Origin: Bretschneidera sinensis
Taxonomy: Eukaryota > Streptophyta > Magnoliopsida > Brassicales > Akaniaceae
NCBI GenBank assembly: GCA_023935145.1
Contig: CM043705.1
Location: 89,004,084 to 89,068,083, forward strand
Direction of reading: 5' to 3'
DNA length: 64,000 nucleotides
In this document: piece by piece, positions 1-13,100 of the stretch
How positions within the stretch are numbered: the stretch's first letter is position 1
How the letters are laid out: each line of letters opens with the position of its first letter
Notes under the pieces: model-generated
Databases searched by the model: none
What the model was told of the DNA's origin: nothing
The model's input: only the letters and a program-made list of their open reading frames with translations
Translations under genes and position numbers: made by a program

Positions 1-658
1 TGATTTCTGTGTCATGTAATTGAAACTGAGTACCAGAAACCATCATCAAATGATGCCAATAAAATTATGATTTATTAAAATTTGTCTGAACTCTAACCTA
101 TGTTTAAAGAAAAAATAGATGTCTAATGTCAAATGCGTAAAAGATATTATTTAACAATCTTACAAACACCGCGTGATCCCAAGATATTAGTATTAGTAGA
201 CTGAAATGGAAATTGTTACTTCAAAATTAAGATTGCTGGCGTGATTTTGTTTTCGTCTCTTCTTTGGTAAGCTGCTTGTAATTTTCGTATGCTATAGAGG
301 ATTGCCTCTGGAAGAATCTTTGGTTGATCTTACTGCTAAAAAACGTTCCATTCTATCAGTGTGAAATCGTAAGCCAACCCTTTAAATTATATTTATAATG
401 TGCGTGTGAGTGCATGCATATTGTAAGCTCTTCTACTGCACATTTTGTATATTGGGTTGATTTGGTAGGCATACTGATTATAAAATATTATTAAGTTTAT
501 TTATATGAGCATTTGGAATATTTTGTTCCGTTTCTTGTCTCGTTTCGATGGGTTTCCTCGTCATGTAAGATATGTCGGACTTCCGAGACAAGGAAGAAGG
601 TATTATTACTCACGCAGAAAGCATAATGGTTTTTATTTCTATTTGTTTTGTTTACCAG
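1..658 (+). other. Intron of the CFM3-type gene (5' part cut off by window edge)
   Basis: No exon was recognised here. The first recognisable exon begins at 659, directly after a pyrimidine-rich tract ending in CAG, and it starts in the middle of a CRM domain. The preceding exon must therefore lie upstream of base 1 or be unrecognisably short. The stretch is AT-rich and has stops in all plus frames, as expected of an intron. Confidence 0.6.
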
Positions 659-2770
659 AATTTAACAGGAGGTGTCTTGCTGCTCCGAAACAAGTATTAC
701 ATCGTCATATACCGTGGAAAGGATTTTGTCCCAACAAGCGTGGCTGCTGTTTTGGCAGAAAGACAGGAATTGACAAAAGAGATCCAAGATGTTGAAGAGA
801 AAGTGAGATGTAGAGGAGGGGAGGCCGTTCAGTCAGATAACGATAAAGGACAGGCACGTGCAGCAGGTACTTTGGCTGAATTTTATGAAGCTCAAGCCCG
901 GTGGGGAAGAGATATATCTCCTGATGAACGTGAAAAAATGATTGAAGAAGCTTCCAGATTCCAGCATGCCAGGGTCATTAGACGAATTGAGCATAAACTA
1001 GGCATTGTAAGTACGATTGCCTTCTTTTTTCTGATAGTTGGATACTTAAATTTTTTTGTAGATGACCAATTAATGGTTGGCGAGAAATAGACTAGTTTCC
1101 TTTTCACTTCTATTTTACAGTAAAATCCCTAGAACCATCATTTAGAGTACATGGATGACCAACTCCTTGTAAAGTTTGCTGATGAATTTTGGGCATTCAT
1201 TTGTTTATACTGTCTTGATTCTCAAATTCTTTTGAGATTGGAAAATGGTTATTATTTGAGTTTTTTAGTGCTTCAGTTTCTATCTCTATGCTTGAAAGTT
1301 TACAAATGCCTAGCTTCTGGATGGATTATGTTGGTTGTTAACTTCTTGTCTGCAACAAACTCATCTAGATTTTTGGTTGCCACGAAAATCAGAACCTACA
1401 GAGCATGTTTTGGTAAGTTGTTTTCAAAAACATTTTTTTCTTAAAAAAGCCCTGCTCTCTTGGCCAAAAGATTTGTTTGCTTTGCTGTCTTCAAAAATTA
1501 TTTTTAAGACAACTACTTTTACAACTCCTGTTTTTGAGAACAAGTTTTTATTCTATACACCTGTTCTCTACTTTCTTTGTTCAGAATAACTTTTTATTGG
1601 TTTCACCTGTTGTCTACTATTTTTGTTTTGTGAAATATGAAAAATAGTTTTTATGTTCCCGTTTTTGAAAAGTGTTTTGTGTAAAATAGAAAAAAAACAC
1701 ACATCAAAAATGCCTTTTTCGTTGTTTTTTTTATGTGAATACTAGATTCTTGTTGCTTCTTTCTGTGTTCTGTGTAACTTAGTTTGACGCTTCAATGTTT
1801 GAACAGGCCCAAACTAAAAAGCTTAGAGCAGAGAAACTGTTAGCCAAAATAGAAGCCTCTATGGTTCCTAGCGGTCCTGATTATGATCAAGAAACAATCA
1901 CTGATGAGGAACGGGTTATGTTTCGCAGGGTCGGTTTAAGAATGAAAGCATACTTGCCTCTTGGTGGGTATTCTTCATTTCATTGATTGAGGGTTCAATT
2001 CAGAGTTATTATACTGATGGCTTGTGTATAATAAATGTAACAGGTATTCGTGGTGTTTTTGATGGTGTCATTGAAAATATGCATTTGCATTGGAAGCATA
2101 GAGAACTTGTGAAGCTAATAACCAAACAAAAGACCCTTGCATTTGTTGAATATACAGCAGGTTTGTTGGAATATGAGAGTGGTGGGATACTGGTTGCAAT
2201 AGAAAGAGTCCCTAAAGGATATGCTCTTCTTTACTACCGTGGGAAGAATTATCGGCGACCCATTACCTTGAGGCCGAGAAATCTTTTGACCAAGGCAAAA
2301 GCGTTGAAGCGCTCAGTTGCCATGCAACGCCATGAGGTTTCATCTCTTAAAGTTCCCATTTTGCAATTACATTATGTGTGGTGCTTGTCTGTGATTGTTA
2401 TGTGTTCTCTATGTGACGGCATTTCTTGCATGAATGTTGCAGGCTCTTAGTCAACACATATCTGAAGTGGAAGGAACCATAGGGCAAATGAAAAACGAAC
2501 TTGTAAGTGTTTCCTTCTGTAACTGTAATGACTTTTTAATAGTATACTTTAGTGCACATGTATGCTACATGTTGTCAGTAGGAAAAGACTATCCTTTCAA
2601 CAAGTAATAATTTTTAGGGCATTGCGCAGAGGAAGGATGAAGCTTCACTCATGGAATCTGACAGTTTTGGTGAAGATGAGGATGATGATAACATTGAATG
2701 GGAAGCGGATGAAGAATCTGTATTATCAAGCTTCGAAGACGATGATAATCCTTTGAGCAGAAATGGTTGA
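659..2770 (+). CDS. CFM3: CRM-domain organelle intron-splicing factor, CFM3-like (3' part, 5 exons)
   Basis: This is the C-terminal part of a plant CRM-domain protein. CFM3 proteins bind group II introns in chloroplasts and mitochondria and promote their splicing. Exons are 659-1006, 1807-1963, 2044-2336, 2443-2502 and 2618-2770; all junctions are GT/AG and the phases agree (348 nt; 157+293 nt; 60 nt; 153 nt). The first exon gives the end of one CRM domain ([20 protein letters not shown]), then a charged linker. Exons 2-3 give a complete last CRM domain: [14 protein letters not shown], a GxxG loop read as GIRG across the splice, [11 protein letters not shown], and [19 protein letters not shown] with [10 protein letters not shown]. 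The tail is acidic, ends in RNG and stops at 2768-2770. The N-terminus, transit peptide and earlier CRM domains lie outside the window. CFM3 rather than CFM2 is inferred from the match of the final CRM and tail; another CRM-family member is possible. No disabling mutation is seen. Confidence 0.88.
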
Positions 2771-4130
2771 CATGTTTCCTTTAAATATTATTTGTGACTG
2801 CATGGAATAATTGTCATTGTCCTTGTCCAGCTCCGGTAAAATTTGCCTTTCATGTTGTCTGTTTTTTTTTATTAAATAATGTGCCAGTTTTTCTCAGCTT
2901 GATGTGCATGCATTTAACTCTGCGAATTCCAATGTTCATTTTATTTTATATTTGCATCAAACCTTGTCCCTGATGTGTTGTCCTTATTTACATCATTTGT
3001 GCTTATTCATCTCTTCTTTTCTTTTTCTTTTTTTTTTCAGAAAAGGGACAGTGGTATATGTGATAATGTGAAAGGATATAATATATATATAGACACACAC
3101 ACACATATAGACATACTTGCATCAACCTTAATCTGTATATTCGTCTCTCTCAGAATACTACATTTTTGTGATCCATTTGGATTGCTAGACATGTTAGGGT
3201 ATAGGACTTTTTGCTAACATGAATGGCATGCTTCCCATGGTGAGAGGTAACGGTTCTGTGAATAATGCAGGAAAGGAAGCTCTCACTAGCCAGGTGCTCG
3301 GGCAAAAGATAAAAGGAGAACATGCATGGTAGCTGGCTGCGTTTCTGTGCTGATTATCTGAAGAGACGTGCTCCACTTGTCATTGTGGATGTTTTATCTT
3401 CTGTTCAAGGATGATAAGAGTGATTACTAAGGGTTTACCTTTGTGGAAGCTTTATCTCTTCCGCGGTTCAAGTGATGGCCTTCAATGTTTTATATAGTTG
3501 GGGTGAGATATTATCACCCAGAGAAAGACTGATCCTACTAACATTCATGTAAGACTTGTTGAAGTGGTCTCGACATGTACATGAGAGACTACAAACACCG
3601 GAAGTATTTAATAATTACTGATTTTTCGCCCTTTTATGGCCGAGCTGAATTTCCTAAGTCATAACTTGGTTCTCAAACTAAACAGCAACTTTTAAAAGCA
3701 AGATAAAACTGGAACCTCTAATCAATTGATTGCTTCCCAGTAACTTTCAATATATTGGAGTTTTTACACAACCACAAACATGTATTAGCTCAAGAAACCA
3801 CAAAATGCCATGCAACTGCTAAGGCACATAATAGCTGAAAAGCCAATTTTAACACAGCATCAACCAAACCATAAAAACAAATTGCTGAGGCTTAAATCAT
3901 GATGGTGCAAAGGAGACACGGAGATTACAAAAGAATGCAACCACAAGGACCTCCATCAAATGCACCAAGTACAGCAGCAGTCGGCCAAACAATTTCCAAC
4001 TCCTTAATTCATACAGCAGCTATCTATAGCTATGTTAGCCGACTGGAAAAAGCATTGCAATCTTCACCGCAATTAATTGCCGGCTAGAGAAGTTTGAAAT
4101 GGCATGGCCACAAGAACTAATATCATCCCT
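2771..4130. other. Convergent intergenic region / 3' UTRs
   Basis: This lies between the CFM3 stop (2770) and the ESP1 stop (4131, opposite strand). The first ~800 bases probably include the CFM3 3' UTR. A short (AT)n/(AC)n microsatellite lies near 3080-3110. No convincing coding sequence was seen; the small open frames here lack family features. Confidence 0.6.
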
Positions 4131-7100
4131 TCATTGGCGCAGAATCCGCTGCAGCTGAAGCACTTGATTCCTCTGTTCTGGAGGCAAGAGATTAATTTGC
4201 TCCGGCGCGAGGCTCATAACCTGCTGAAGTAATGCCTTCTCCATATCAGGAGTCAACTACACAATGGGCAGAAGGAAAATTAGATCACTGAGAAAACTTC
4301 AGCTATTAATAAATGCACCAGTTTATATGATTATGCATTTTGACAAAGTTCAGATACATTACCGAACCAGGGTGAGGTGGCTGATTGCCTGGGCCCATCT
4401 GACCAAGGGCTACTGGTGCTGGTCCTTGAAGCTGTGTTATAGTTGAACTATCTGGTGGGCCAGGTATCCAAGAAGATCCTCTATCTATCTGCATGGAACT
4501 TCCAACTTGATTGTTGAACTCAGCCCCTAAATGAGAGCGTCCTGCCTGAAATAAGATGCGAGTAAGCTTAAGAATTGGTAAGATGCAGAAACAATCGGAA
4601 AATAGATATAGATATTAGAAATTTAAGAATGTGCACATTGCATGTGCTTGTAACTCAAATCGAAGCTAAATTAAGTGCCTTTGGGATAACAGTTATCGAA
4701 AGTAGAAGGAAAGCGAGAATTAGATGGGTGGTGTTATTGGCACTCTTTTGTTTGTTTAACTTATGATAATGTCCTTAATTGAAGTTAGATGCTTTTGAGA
4801 ATGCAAATTTAATTAGGGTCATTATTATAAGTTTAAATACCAAAACAAAACATGAGTGTTAATAACAATTTTGGGAGCGCCAATAACATCACCCTAATTA
4901 GATTATACCAAAACTGATAGCTAAAGATAAAATGTTCTATACTTCTCTACCCTTTTTTCCCACTACAACAGCAGATTTTGTTTAATAATTATATATTGGC
5001 ATTTATTGCTCTCTGAAGATAATGATGTTAATTATTTTCAAAATACCTAATTAAATGATGAAGCTCGACAATTTTTCGAAGCAATTAATACATAGTCCAA
5101 GCTTTAAACTGTGGAAATGTTGCTCGTTATTTTCAATCTTGCTAATGAGGCCCTTATAGCTTTTTGCAAGAAATTGTTACCTACCACAAACTTACAATAT
5201 TCCAAAATTTTGAACTTAAGCTTTTAGAGAAAATCTATAACATGTATACATGAGTCTGTGTGTGCGTGTTAGGTGGCCACCACAACTACCACAGAGAATG
5301 GATTTTTTGTTCCAGAAATAAGAGGGGGGAACAGAGGCAGGAATTAGAATAGAAAAAAAATGGTACTGTCTTAGGATTGGCAACATGGCCTAACAAGTCT
5401 AATGTAAGCTTACCCAAACATAAATGGGCTTAGGTTAGAACTAAATGAGAGGCTGGCCTCAAAAAATCAATTTGAGTAATCCAAGATCTGGATGTGGCAT
5501 CACAACAACCTGAATAAGATAGTCACTGGAGTCCTAATTCCACAGAAGTTTAGAACCAATGGACTCAAACTATGTCGTTATACCTCATTCAACACAGACT
5601 ATGACACAATATAAACCCAATCAGGATTCATTTCGTGACAAATGCAAAACTTACATGCAAATTAGCAGAAACTACTAAAAAGGGTGACATTTAATGTCAA
5701 CTTCGAACTTATTTAGAGCTCGCTAAAACATGCTAGCATAACAAATATCTAGAAAAGTTAGCTGTTATGGCCAAATTAATCGTGGAGTTAACATCACCTT
5801 TTACAAGCTGCATATTATATAGAAACAGTCGTTTGCAACTTCCTTTACCTTTTCCAGAATCAAGCTATAACCTTCAATGGTTAATAATCTTTTCCAATGT
5901 TATAATAGCATAAAAGATCACACAGGATGTGGAAGTGTACGTATGATCTTTGAAATAACTTATAAAACCAGCCAAAATCTGCATGGTTTCCAATATGACT
6001 TGCGCTTACATATCCAAAGTGTCAGTGAATCACCACAGTTGTGGGAGAAACATTGCTGCGTGTGGGAGTAGCATTATTCTCACTTGGGATAAGTTTGTGT
6101 CATGCAAGTGTAAAAGATGATGTTCATGGGTGTTGGAAAAAAAAAACATGAACATCACCTTAAGCTTGTTATTTAGTTAGTTCATTTATCAAACGAGATA
6201 AATTTGATCTGCTAACAGTTCACCATTATTTCAGTAAACTGACAATGGAAAATTTGACTGAGAACCACAATACATTAGAGGTACAACAAAAGTTAATTCT
6301 TTTCCACCCCCAACTTATGTTATATCAGATAGATACCATAATTATATCTATTTCTATCAAACCCGGTTACTCTCATCTTTCCATATTCATAAGCAGAAAA
6401 TTTCTATCATTTTTTCATATAGATGAAGTAATCTACATAATCCCTTTATGACAAACACAATCAATAGCTAACAGTCTCTTAGAGTAAGTATTGGCAGATG
6501 GTCCACAACGTCATAATGAGCACTTCAAATTGAGGCTTAATTTATACATACACTCCTTGTGGTCGAGTATTTTTCTAAAAGACACCTTAAAGTAAATTTT
6601 TGTATCAAAAAAACCCCCTTGTGGTTTCCACCTTTAGCTCTAGGTGGTTATGGTGTCAACTTTTTACTTGATTTACCTAAATACCCTTTTATGTATAACC
6701 GATCAGATTTTATTTAATTGAAAATACATATAAAATTGAGAAAATTAATAGCAACATAGAATAGTCAACTGAATGCGTCAAATCCCAAACGTTCATAAAG
6801 GAAAACCAGCCCCGTCAGAATGCATAGCAACATAGAATAGTCAGAATGCTAGATAAATACATGTCCAACAACAAAAGTGATGTAGAGCAACAAGGGAAAA
6901 TCTTTAAGGGTTTAAATTGGGGTTAGGGTTTGCAGAATTTTGGGAACAATTGGTAGGTTTGATAAAGACTAAATAACAAGAAAGGATAGACTAAACTACT
7001 AGCTTCACACTAGTAGGGTTATCATCACACTAGTAGAGTTCTAAGAATCACACCTAGGAAGAAAGCCTCACACTTTCTAGGTTTATGAATAAATTATAAT

Positions 7101-10100
7101 TCTGGAAATATATTTCATTAATTACAAAGAAACTCAATACAAAGCTTATATAGTGCTCAACTGACTTAACCCTTTTTCTTTTAAGGGCAATTAATATTGA
7201 CCGTTGAAATAAACTAAGATGGACCCTACGATTTAAACAAATAACATTTTAACAATCCTCAATAAAATCCTTTAAAAGGATATAAGTAAACCCTACTAGT
7301 TTGACCCACAAAACAATAAAGGAAAATAAAATAAAATAAACCCGCTGCATTACTCTGAACTAAAATACCGCACTACAGTGCTTTCAACATAATCACTCTA
7401 CAGTGCTGCCACAAAAAAAGAAGCATAATAGTTTTAGATCAATTCCTACACATCCCGAGTCACCACCATCCCACCAAATCAAAGCTTGAGGCTTATAAAT
7501 CTGCACTTTCTTGTTCCTTCTATGAAGTATAAACATTTAACTTATGATTCCTATCATCTCTCCTTGGCGTGACAAACTCGGCCCAATTGATTTAGTTTAT
7601 GATTTTTGAAACGACTTATGGTAAAACAGTAGCGGAGCTTTAAACCGTTAAGTGTTTGCTAAAACAACAATGAAAACAATTTTTGTGAGATAAATTCGAA
7701 TTTTTATAAACAGAAACCAAGTACAAGTCTGGATTAATGTGTTCAATGATCCAAGTACAATCTGTGTTTTCATTTGACAATAAATTTTTCGATAGCCAGT
7801 AGTTCTAGTAGACACAAGATTGTCATCAACCGCATCCTTAATTTCTTCATTAACCGTTGGGACTATAGGAAGTTAAATTGTCTCTTCTGAGTTGCTCATA
7901 TCAACATGATTCCCCGTAATGAATAGTCGATTCCTCTACATTAAAAACTGGATTGATTCTCATATCTTCACATAGGCATTAGCGCTGCCTACACCCTAGA
8001 ATGGTTTTTCTTGTATTTTCCTTTAGGGTAACGTTCTTGCCTGATTCTCACCATAACCATATTATCTGCTCGAGTCTTATAAGACTCATTGCTGACTGTT
8101 ATCCTTCGTCGCACTTCATCAAATATTTCGTTTATGTGTCATGCAAAGCCTTCAGCCTCCTCACTAGCCTTGTCTGAGGTGGCAGTGGAATCAAATCGAT
8201 ACGCTTATCTGGCCGAATTCATAAAAGACTACCTCAAATGGATTTGATCCCAATTAGTTACATGATCTCCCACCAATCCTCTTAATAAATCCCCTAAACT
8301 TTGGCTTACAACTTCTGTTTTTATGAAAAGTGCTTGAAAAGTGAAGTCGAGAATTCACACGTCTCCACAAGTATTCCAAAAATAACTCATGATTCACATC
8401 ACGATCAGACACAATAGTCAAAGGAAGACCATGTAAGCGCATCACTTCATTACAGAAAATGTGACAGCATCATAAGTTTTGCCACAAGGAATAAAATGAC
8501 TCATCTTCGAAAATCTTTCCACATCTACAACGATAGTCATACCCCCTAATAGTCTTGGATAAACCCAAAACAAAGTCCATGCTAAGGTCTTGTCAAGGTT
8601 CATGAGCAATGGGCAGCAGTGTATACATCCCAGAATTTTTCATTTTCCCTTTAACAAGCGGGCAACTGCGACATCTTCGAGTAACCTTAGCCATGTCCCG
8701 CTTCAAAGAAGGCAAATAAAACGATTTTCAACCATAATTATCTTTTTGTCAGGCCCAAAATGGCTGGCAACACCACTAGTGTGCAGTTCCCATATTACTT
8801 CCTCCCTTAAAGAAGTATTTGGCAAACAAAGACGATTCCCTTTGAAGAGATACCCATCCTGAATAATGCAAGACAGATTACTATTCTTTTTTTCCAGCCA
8901 TAATTTCCAAATAAATGATCCCAAAATCTCTATTTGTTGCATAATCCCTCTTCAATTGCTCGAATCCAACAACTTTTACTGCCAAAGAATGAAGCAGATG
9001 TGCTTTTCGCATCAGTTGCCTTATGTTCTACCCCTGTGCACTTCTTAAGAGCAAAATTAAATTATTCCAAGCATACGCTTCATGCTCCATGCCTAATATT
9101 TAACTTTCTTTTAAATTTCAAGTACTTCAAAGCTTCATGGTCAGAGTAAAGCCCAAATTCTTTGTGAAACAAGTAATAACATCAATGGTGAAGAGCTTGT
9201 ACCACAACATGGAACTCCTTATTGTACGTAGAATATCGTTGTTTTCCAAATTCAACTTCTTAGTGAAATATACAATAGGGTGAACTTCTTGGCTAAGTAC
9301 ATCACCAACGCATACATTAGACGCATCACACGCAACTTCAAAAACCTTGGAGATATCAAGAAGGTGCAATACTGGAGCTTCAGTGATCTTCTTCTTTATC
9401 TCTTCAAAAGCTCTAGTGTTAGCCTTTGACCATGTAAACTGAACCTTCTTTATACAATCACTTTTGGTGGGCGCCATAATGGTGCTGAAATTGTGAATAA
9501 ATCTTTTATAAAACGTTGCTAGCCCGTGAAAGCTCCTAACTTCATATATGTTATTAGGCATTGGCCATCAAGATTAGCACATTAATCCTTGCTGGATATG
9601 CCTCAACAGCACAATATGACACAACATAGCCAAGAAAAAGAACACTTTGACGCATGAAAGAACACTTCAAGTGGATGTAAAATTTCTCCTTACGTACTTG
9701 TCAAAAAAAAAAATTCTCCTCGCATAAAACTCTCAACACTCGTGGAAGATGGTTAATACGATCTTCATTGGCCTTGCTGTAGATAACTATATTATCAAAA
9801 TATACAATCAGAAAGCAACCAATAAAAGGGTAAAGCATCTATATTATCACGCGCATAAAAATGCCTGGCACATTGGTAAGACCAAAGGGCATGACTAACC
9901 ACTCGAGAAGCCCATCCTTTGTCTTGAGAGTGGCTTTCCACTCATCCGTAGGTCTGATTCGAAGTTGATGATACCCACTACAGAGATCAATCTTCGAGGA
10001 AACAGTAGCTCCCGTCAACATATCCAACATATCATCGAGGTGTAGGATAGGATAGCAATATCTCACTTTGATCTTGTTTATAGCCCGACTATCTATAGAC

Positions 10101-13100
10101 ATCCTCTAACTACCATCTTTCTTTGGAGTTCGCAAGGCAGGGACTGCACAAGGGCTGAGACTCACGTATGAACCCTTTCTTCAATAAATCCTCAACTTGC
10201 CTTCTAAGTTCAACATATTTCGTAGGATTCATGCGATTTGCTGGTAAGTTAGTCCAAGAAAAACTTGGAACTAAGTCTATTGAGTGTTGAACTTCACGTA
10301 ATGGAGGTAATTTATTCGGCAAATCATCATGAATCAAATCTGAAAAATCAGACAGCAACTTTTTACCTCATCTGATATGTTTGCGGGTTGCATTGTGGCT
10401 GGTTTTTCCACTTCTCTTGCCATCAGAGCAAACACAATTCTTTTATCTCCACTTTCTGCCTCAAATTCCTTCTCACCCAAGATATAAAGAGGCTTCTTCA
10501 ACTTCGCCTGTTTTGTGTTACCATTCCCCCATTGCTTCTTCTCCTCTTCTAACTAGATTGGTGTCAAGGTAATTCTCTTACCACGGAAAATAAAGCAATA
10601 GGCGTTGGCATTCCCACTATGGTACATATCATAATCATAAAGCCATGGTCGCCCTAGTAAAAGAAGAGAAACCTTCAAAGGAATTATATCAAACCAAATG
10701 GAATCATGATACGCCCCAATTTTAAATGAAACTAAGCACCTTTTAGTTATTAGAATGGTACAATCATCAACCCATGCAACTTTGTAAGTATGCGGATGCT
10801 TTTCTATAGGTAATTGCAACTTATTTACCTTATTTTCAGCCACCACATTCATGCAGCTTCCTCCATCAATTATCAGCTTGCACACCTTTAAACCACATTT
10901 AAATCGTGTGAAAAATAGATCTTGAAGCCATTCCTCTTTATCCTCCACATTAGAAGTTACAAGCACACGCCTCACAACATTAAGAAAAGAGGTATCAACA
11001 AGATACTTGTCCCCAAACTCGTCCTCTAATTCATCACCGCTCTCATCGTCATTCACATATTCTTCTACGTTCTCACTATTTTCAATTGCCACATGCAAAT
11101 TTCTCTTGGGACACTCATAAGCATAATGACCCCATTCATGACATTTAAAGCACTTCTTTTAATTGCAGTCTCTCTGCATTTTAGTTACTACATCGATAGT
11201 CTTATGACCGTGAATTCATAGCTTGGATGGCATTAGAAGTGGCAGAGGCAGTATTTACTGTTGGATTTTTCTCAGCTTGGCTGCTTTATCTCTTGCTAAG
11301 AGGTTGTTGCGTATGCTTCTCTATCTTTAAAGCCATTTGGAAAGCATCTTCAAGGCTATAGATGCATTTAGTAATAAGCTCCTTTTAAATTTCAGCTCTT
11401 AATCCATTCTTGTATCGAGAGAGGGTTTGCCTTTAGTCTTCCGTTGATGCACAGCGTACGGAAATCTCATCAAATTTCTCAGTGCATTTTTGTCACACTC
11501 ATGAACCCTTGACGAAGTGTCATAAGTTGGTCATAAAGAATGTCTTGTAATCATATGGGAAATAGAATTCTCCTTCAACTTCAATTTCAATTTCATCTCC
11601 TCCCAACAACATTAGGGGGCTGTCCCACTCAACAAAGTCAATCTTCAACGCTTCCCCACCACACTATGGCATGCCAATAAGTTACATCTTTGCAAAACGA
11701 ACCTTGCGATCTCGGGTCATCTAATACCAATCAAAATAATCATCCGTGGCAGCAAGCCAATCAAGAAATTCTTGAAGATTAATCTTTCCCCCAAAATCAA
11801 GAACTTCCACCTGCACCTTTCTGGTGATATCTCCCATCAAATTCTGCTGCTCAAATTTGTCCAAATTCATAATATCACGTGCCACATCCCCAAGCAAACC
11901 CAAGGGAGGTATTCTTGCCATAGCAGGTCAAGGATTATCCCTATTAGGTGGCTGGTCATCTGGACCAGCATTTCTCTCTCCATTAACAGCTTGATCCTCC
12001 CTATTGTTTGCATCTTCTGCATCTCTTCCTTCCACCTCCACTGCTAGATTAAGTGTATTATGTGTATCCTGAAGTTCCAAGGCATGCATGCAAGTCTCTA
12101 AACTGTTCTGATCTTCAAGAGTAATTCCTCTCAATCGATTTCAGTAATCTACCCCTAAACACTTGTCAGAAGAAAATAAATTTACCCCTAAACATCTTCC
12201 CACTACGAGTAGACATGGCTGCAACCTAAGCTCTGATACAAAATTTATGTAGGACATCAAGAAGAAATCTTTCAAGGTTTAAATTAGGATTAGGGTTTGC
12301 AGAATTTTGAGAACATTTGGTAGGTTTGATAAAGACTAAATAACAAGAATGGATAAATTAAACTAATACCCTCACACCAGTAGGGTTCTATGAATCACAC
12401 CTAGGCTTTCTAGGGTTCTTGAAAAAAAATGAATGAAAAATACTTCATTAATTAGAAAGAAACTCAATACAAAGCTTATATAGTGCTCAACTGACTCAAC
12501 CCTAATGACAATTAATCTTGACCGTTGAAATAAACTAAGATGGACCCTACAATCTAACTAAATAACAATTAAATAACCATCAATAAATTCCCTTATAAGG
12601 ACATGAGTAAACCCTACTAATTGGACCCACAAAAAGGAAAGAGAAATAAAATGAACCCTCTACAGTACTGTGAACAGTGTTGTGCTACAGTGCTGCACTA
12701 CTGTGCTGTGCTGCCACAAAAACAGTATAATACTTAGATCAATTCCCAAATAAAATCTGAGTCACCATTATCCCAAACTTGAGGCTTATAAATCTGCACT
12801 TTATTGTTCCTTCTATAAACCTGTAACTTATTATTCCTATCAAAAAGCATGTGCATACCTGATATTGTGACTGAGCCAGTGGCTGACTCGGAGGAGGTGG
12901 CTGTCCCTGTGGAAATGAAGGCCCAATGCTAGGTGGAGGTTTTATACCGGACTGAGAAATTCAACAGATTAAGAACTATTTCAAACATCTTAAAAGTGAA
13001 TCACCTGAAAAAAAACTTGTTAACTATAATAGTTTCAACTCACATGAAACATGGGCTGTGAAAGGTGCTGAGGACCACCAGGGTGTTGGAAACCCATACT

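Larger units (their letters stand above)
6873..12847 (-). mobile_element. Ty3/gypsy LTR retrotransposon, full-length but dead, inside ESP1 intron 5
   Basis: The element spans 6878-12842 and is flanked by a perfect 5-bp target duplication AAAAG (6873-6877 and 12843-12847). Its own sense strand is minus, the same as ESP1. In element order it has the 5' LTR (right), a primer-binding site like the 3' end of initiator Met tRNA, gag, a CCHC zinc knuckle, protease, RT, RNase H, integrase, a purine tract (7557-7567) and the 3' LTR (left). Protease (DGGS) and RT motifs resemble the CRM-type chromovirus clade; that assignment is from memory and tentative. All genes carry stops or frameshifts. The two LTRs differ clearly in length (679 and 598 bp) and by many substitutions, so the insertion is old. 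Confidence 0.93.

Noticed and set aside
284..364. Open plus-strand stretch (YRGLPLEESLVDLTAKK) as a missing CFM3 exon
   Set aside because: It has no clear splice sites or CRM-domain match, and the exon at 659 already starts in phase 0 after a good acceptor.
6540..6660. Mutator-like terminal sequence in ESP1 intron 5
   Set aside because: Only one end was found, with no partner inverted repeat and no target duplication.
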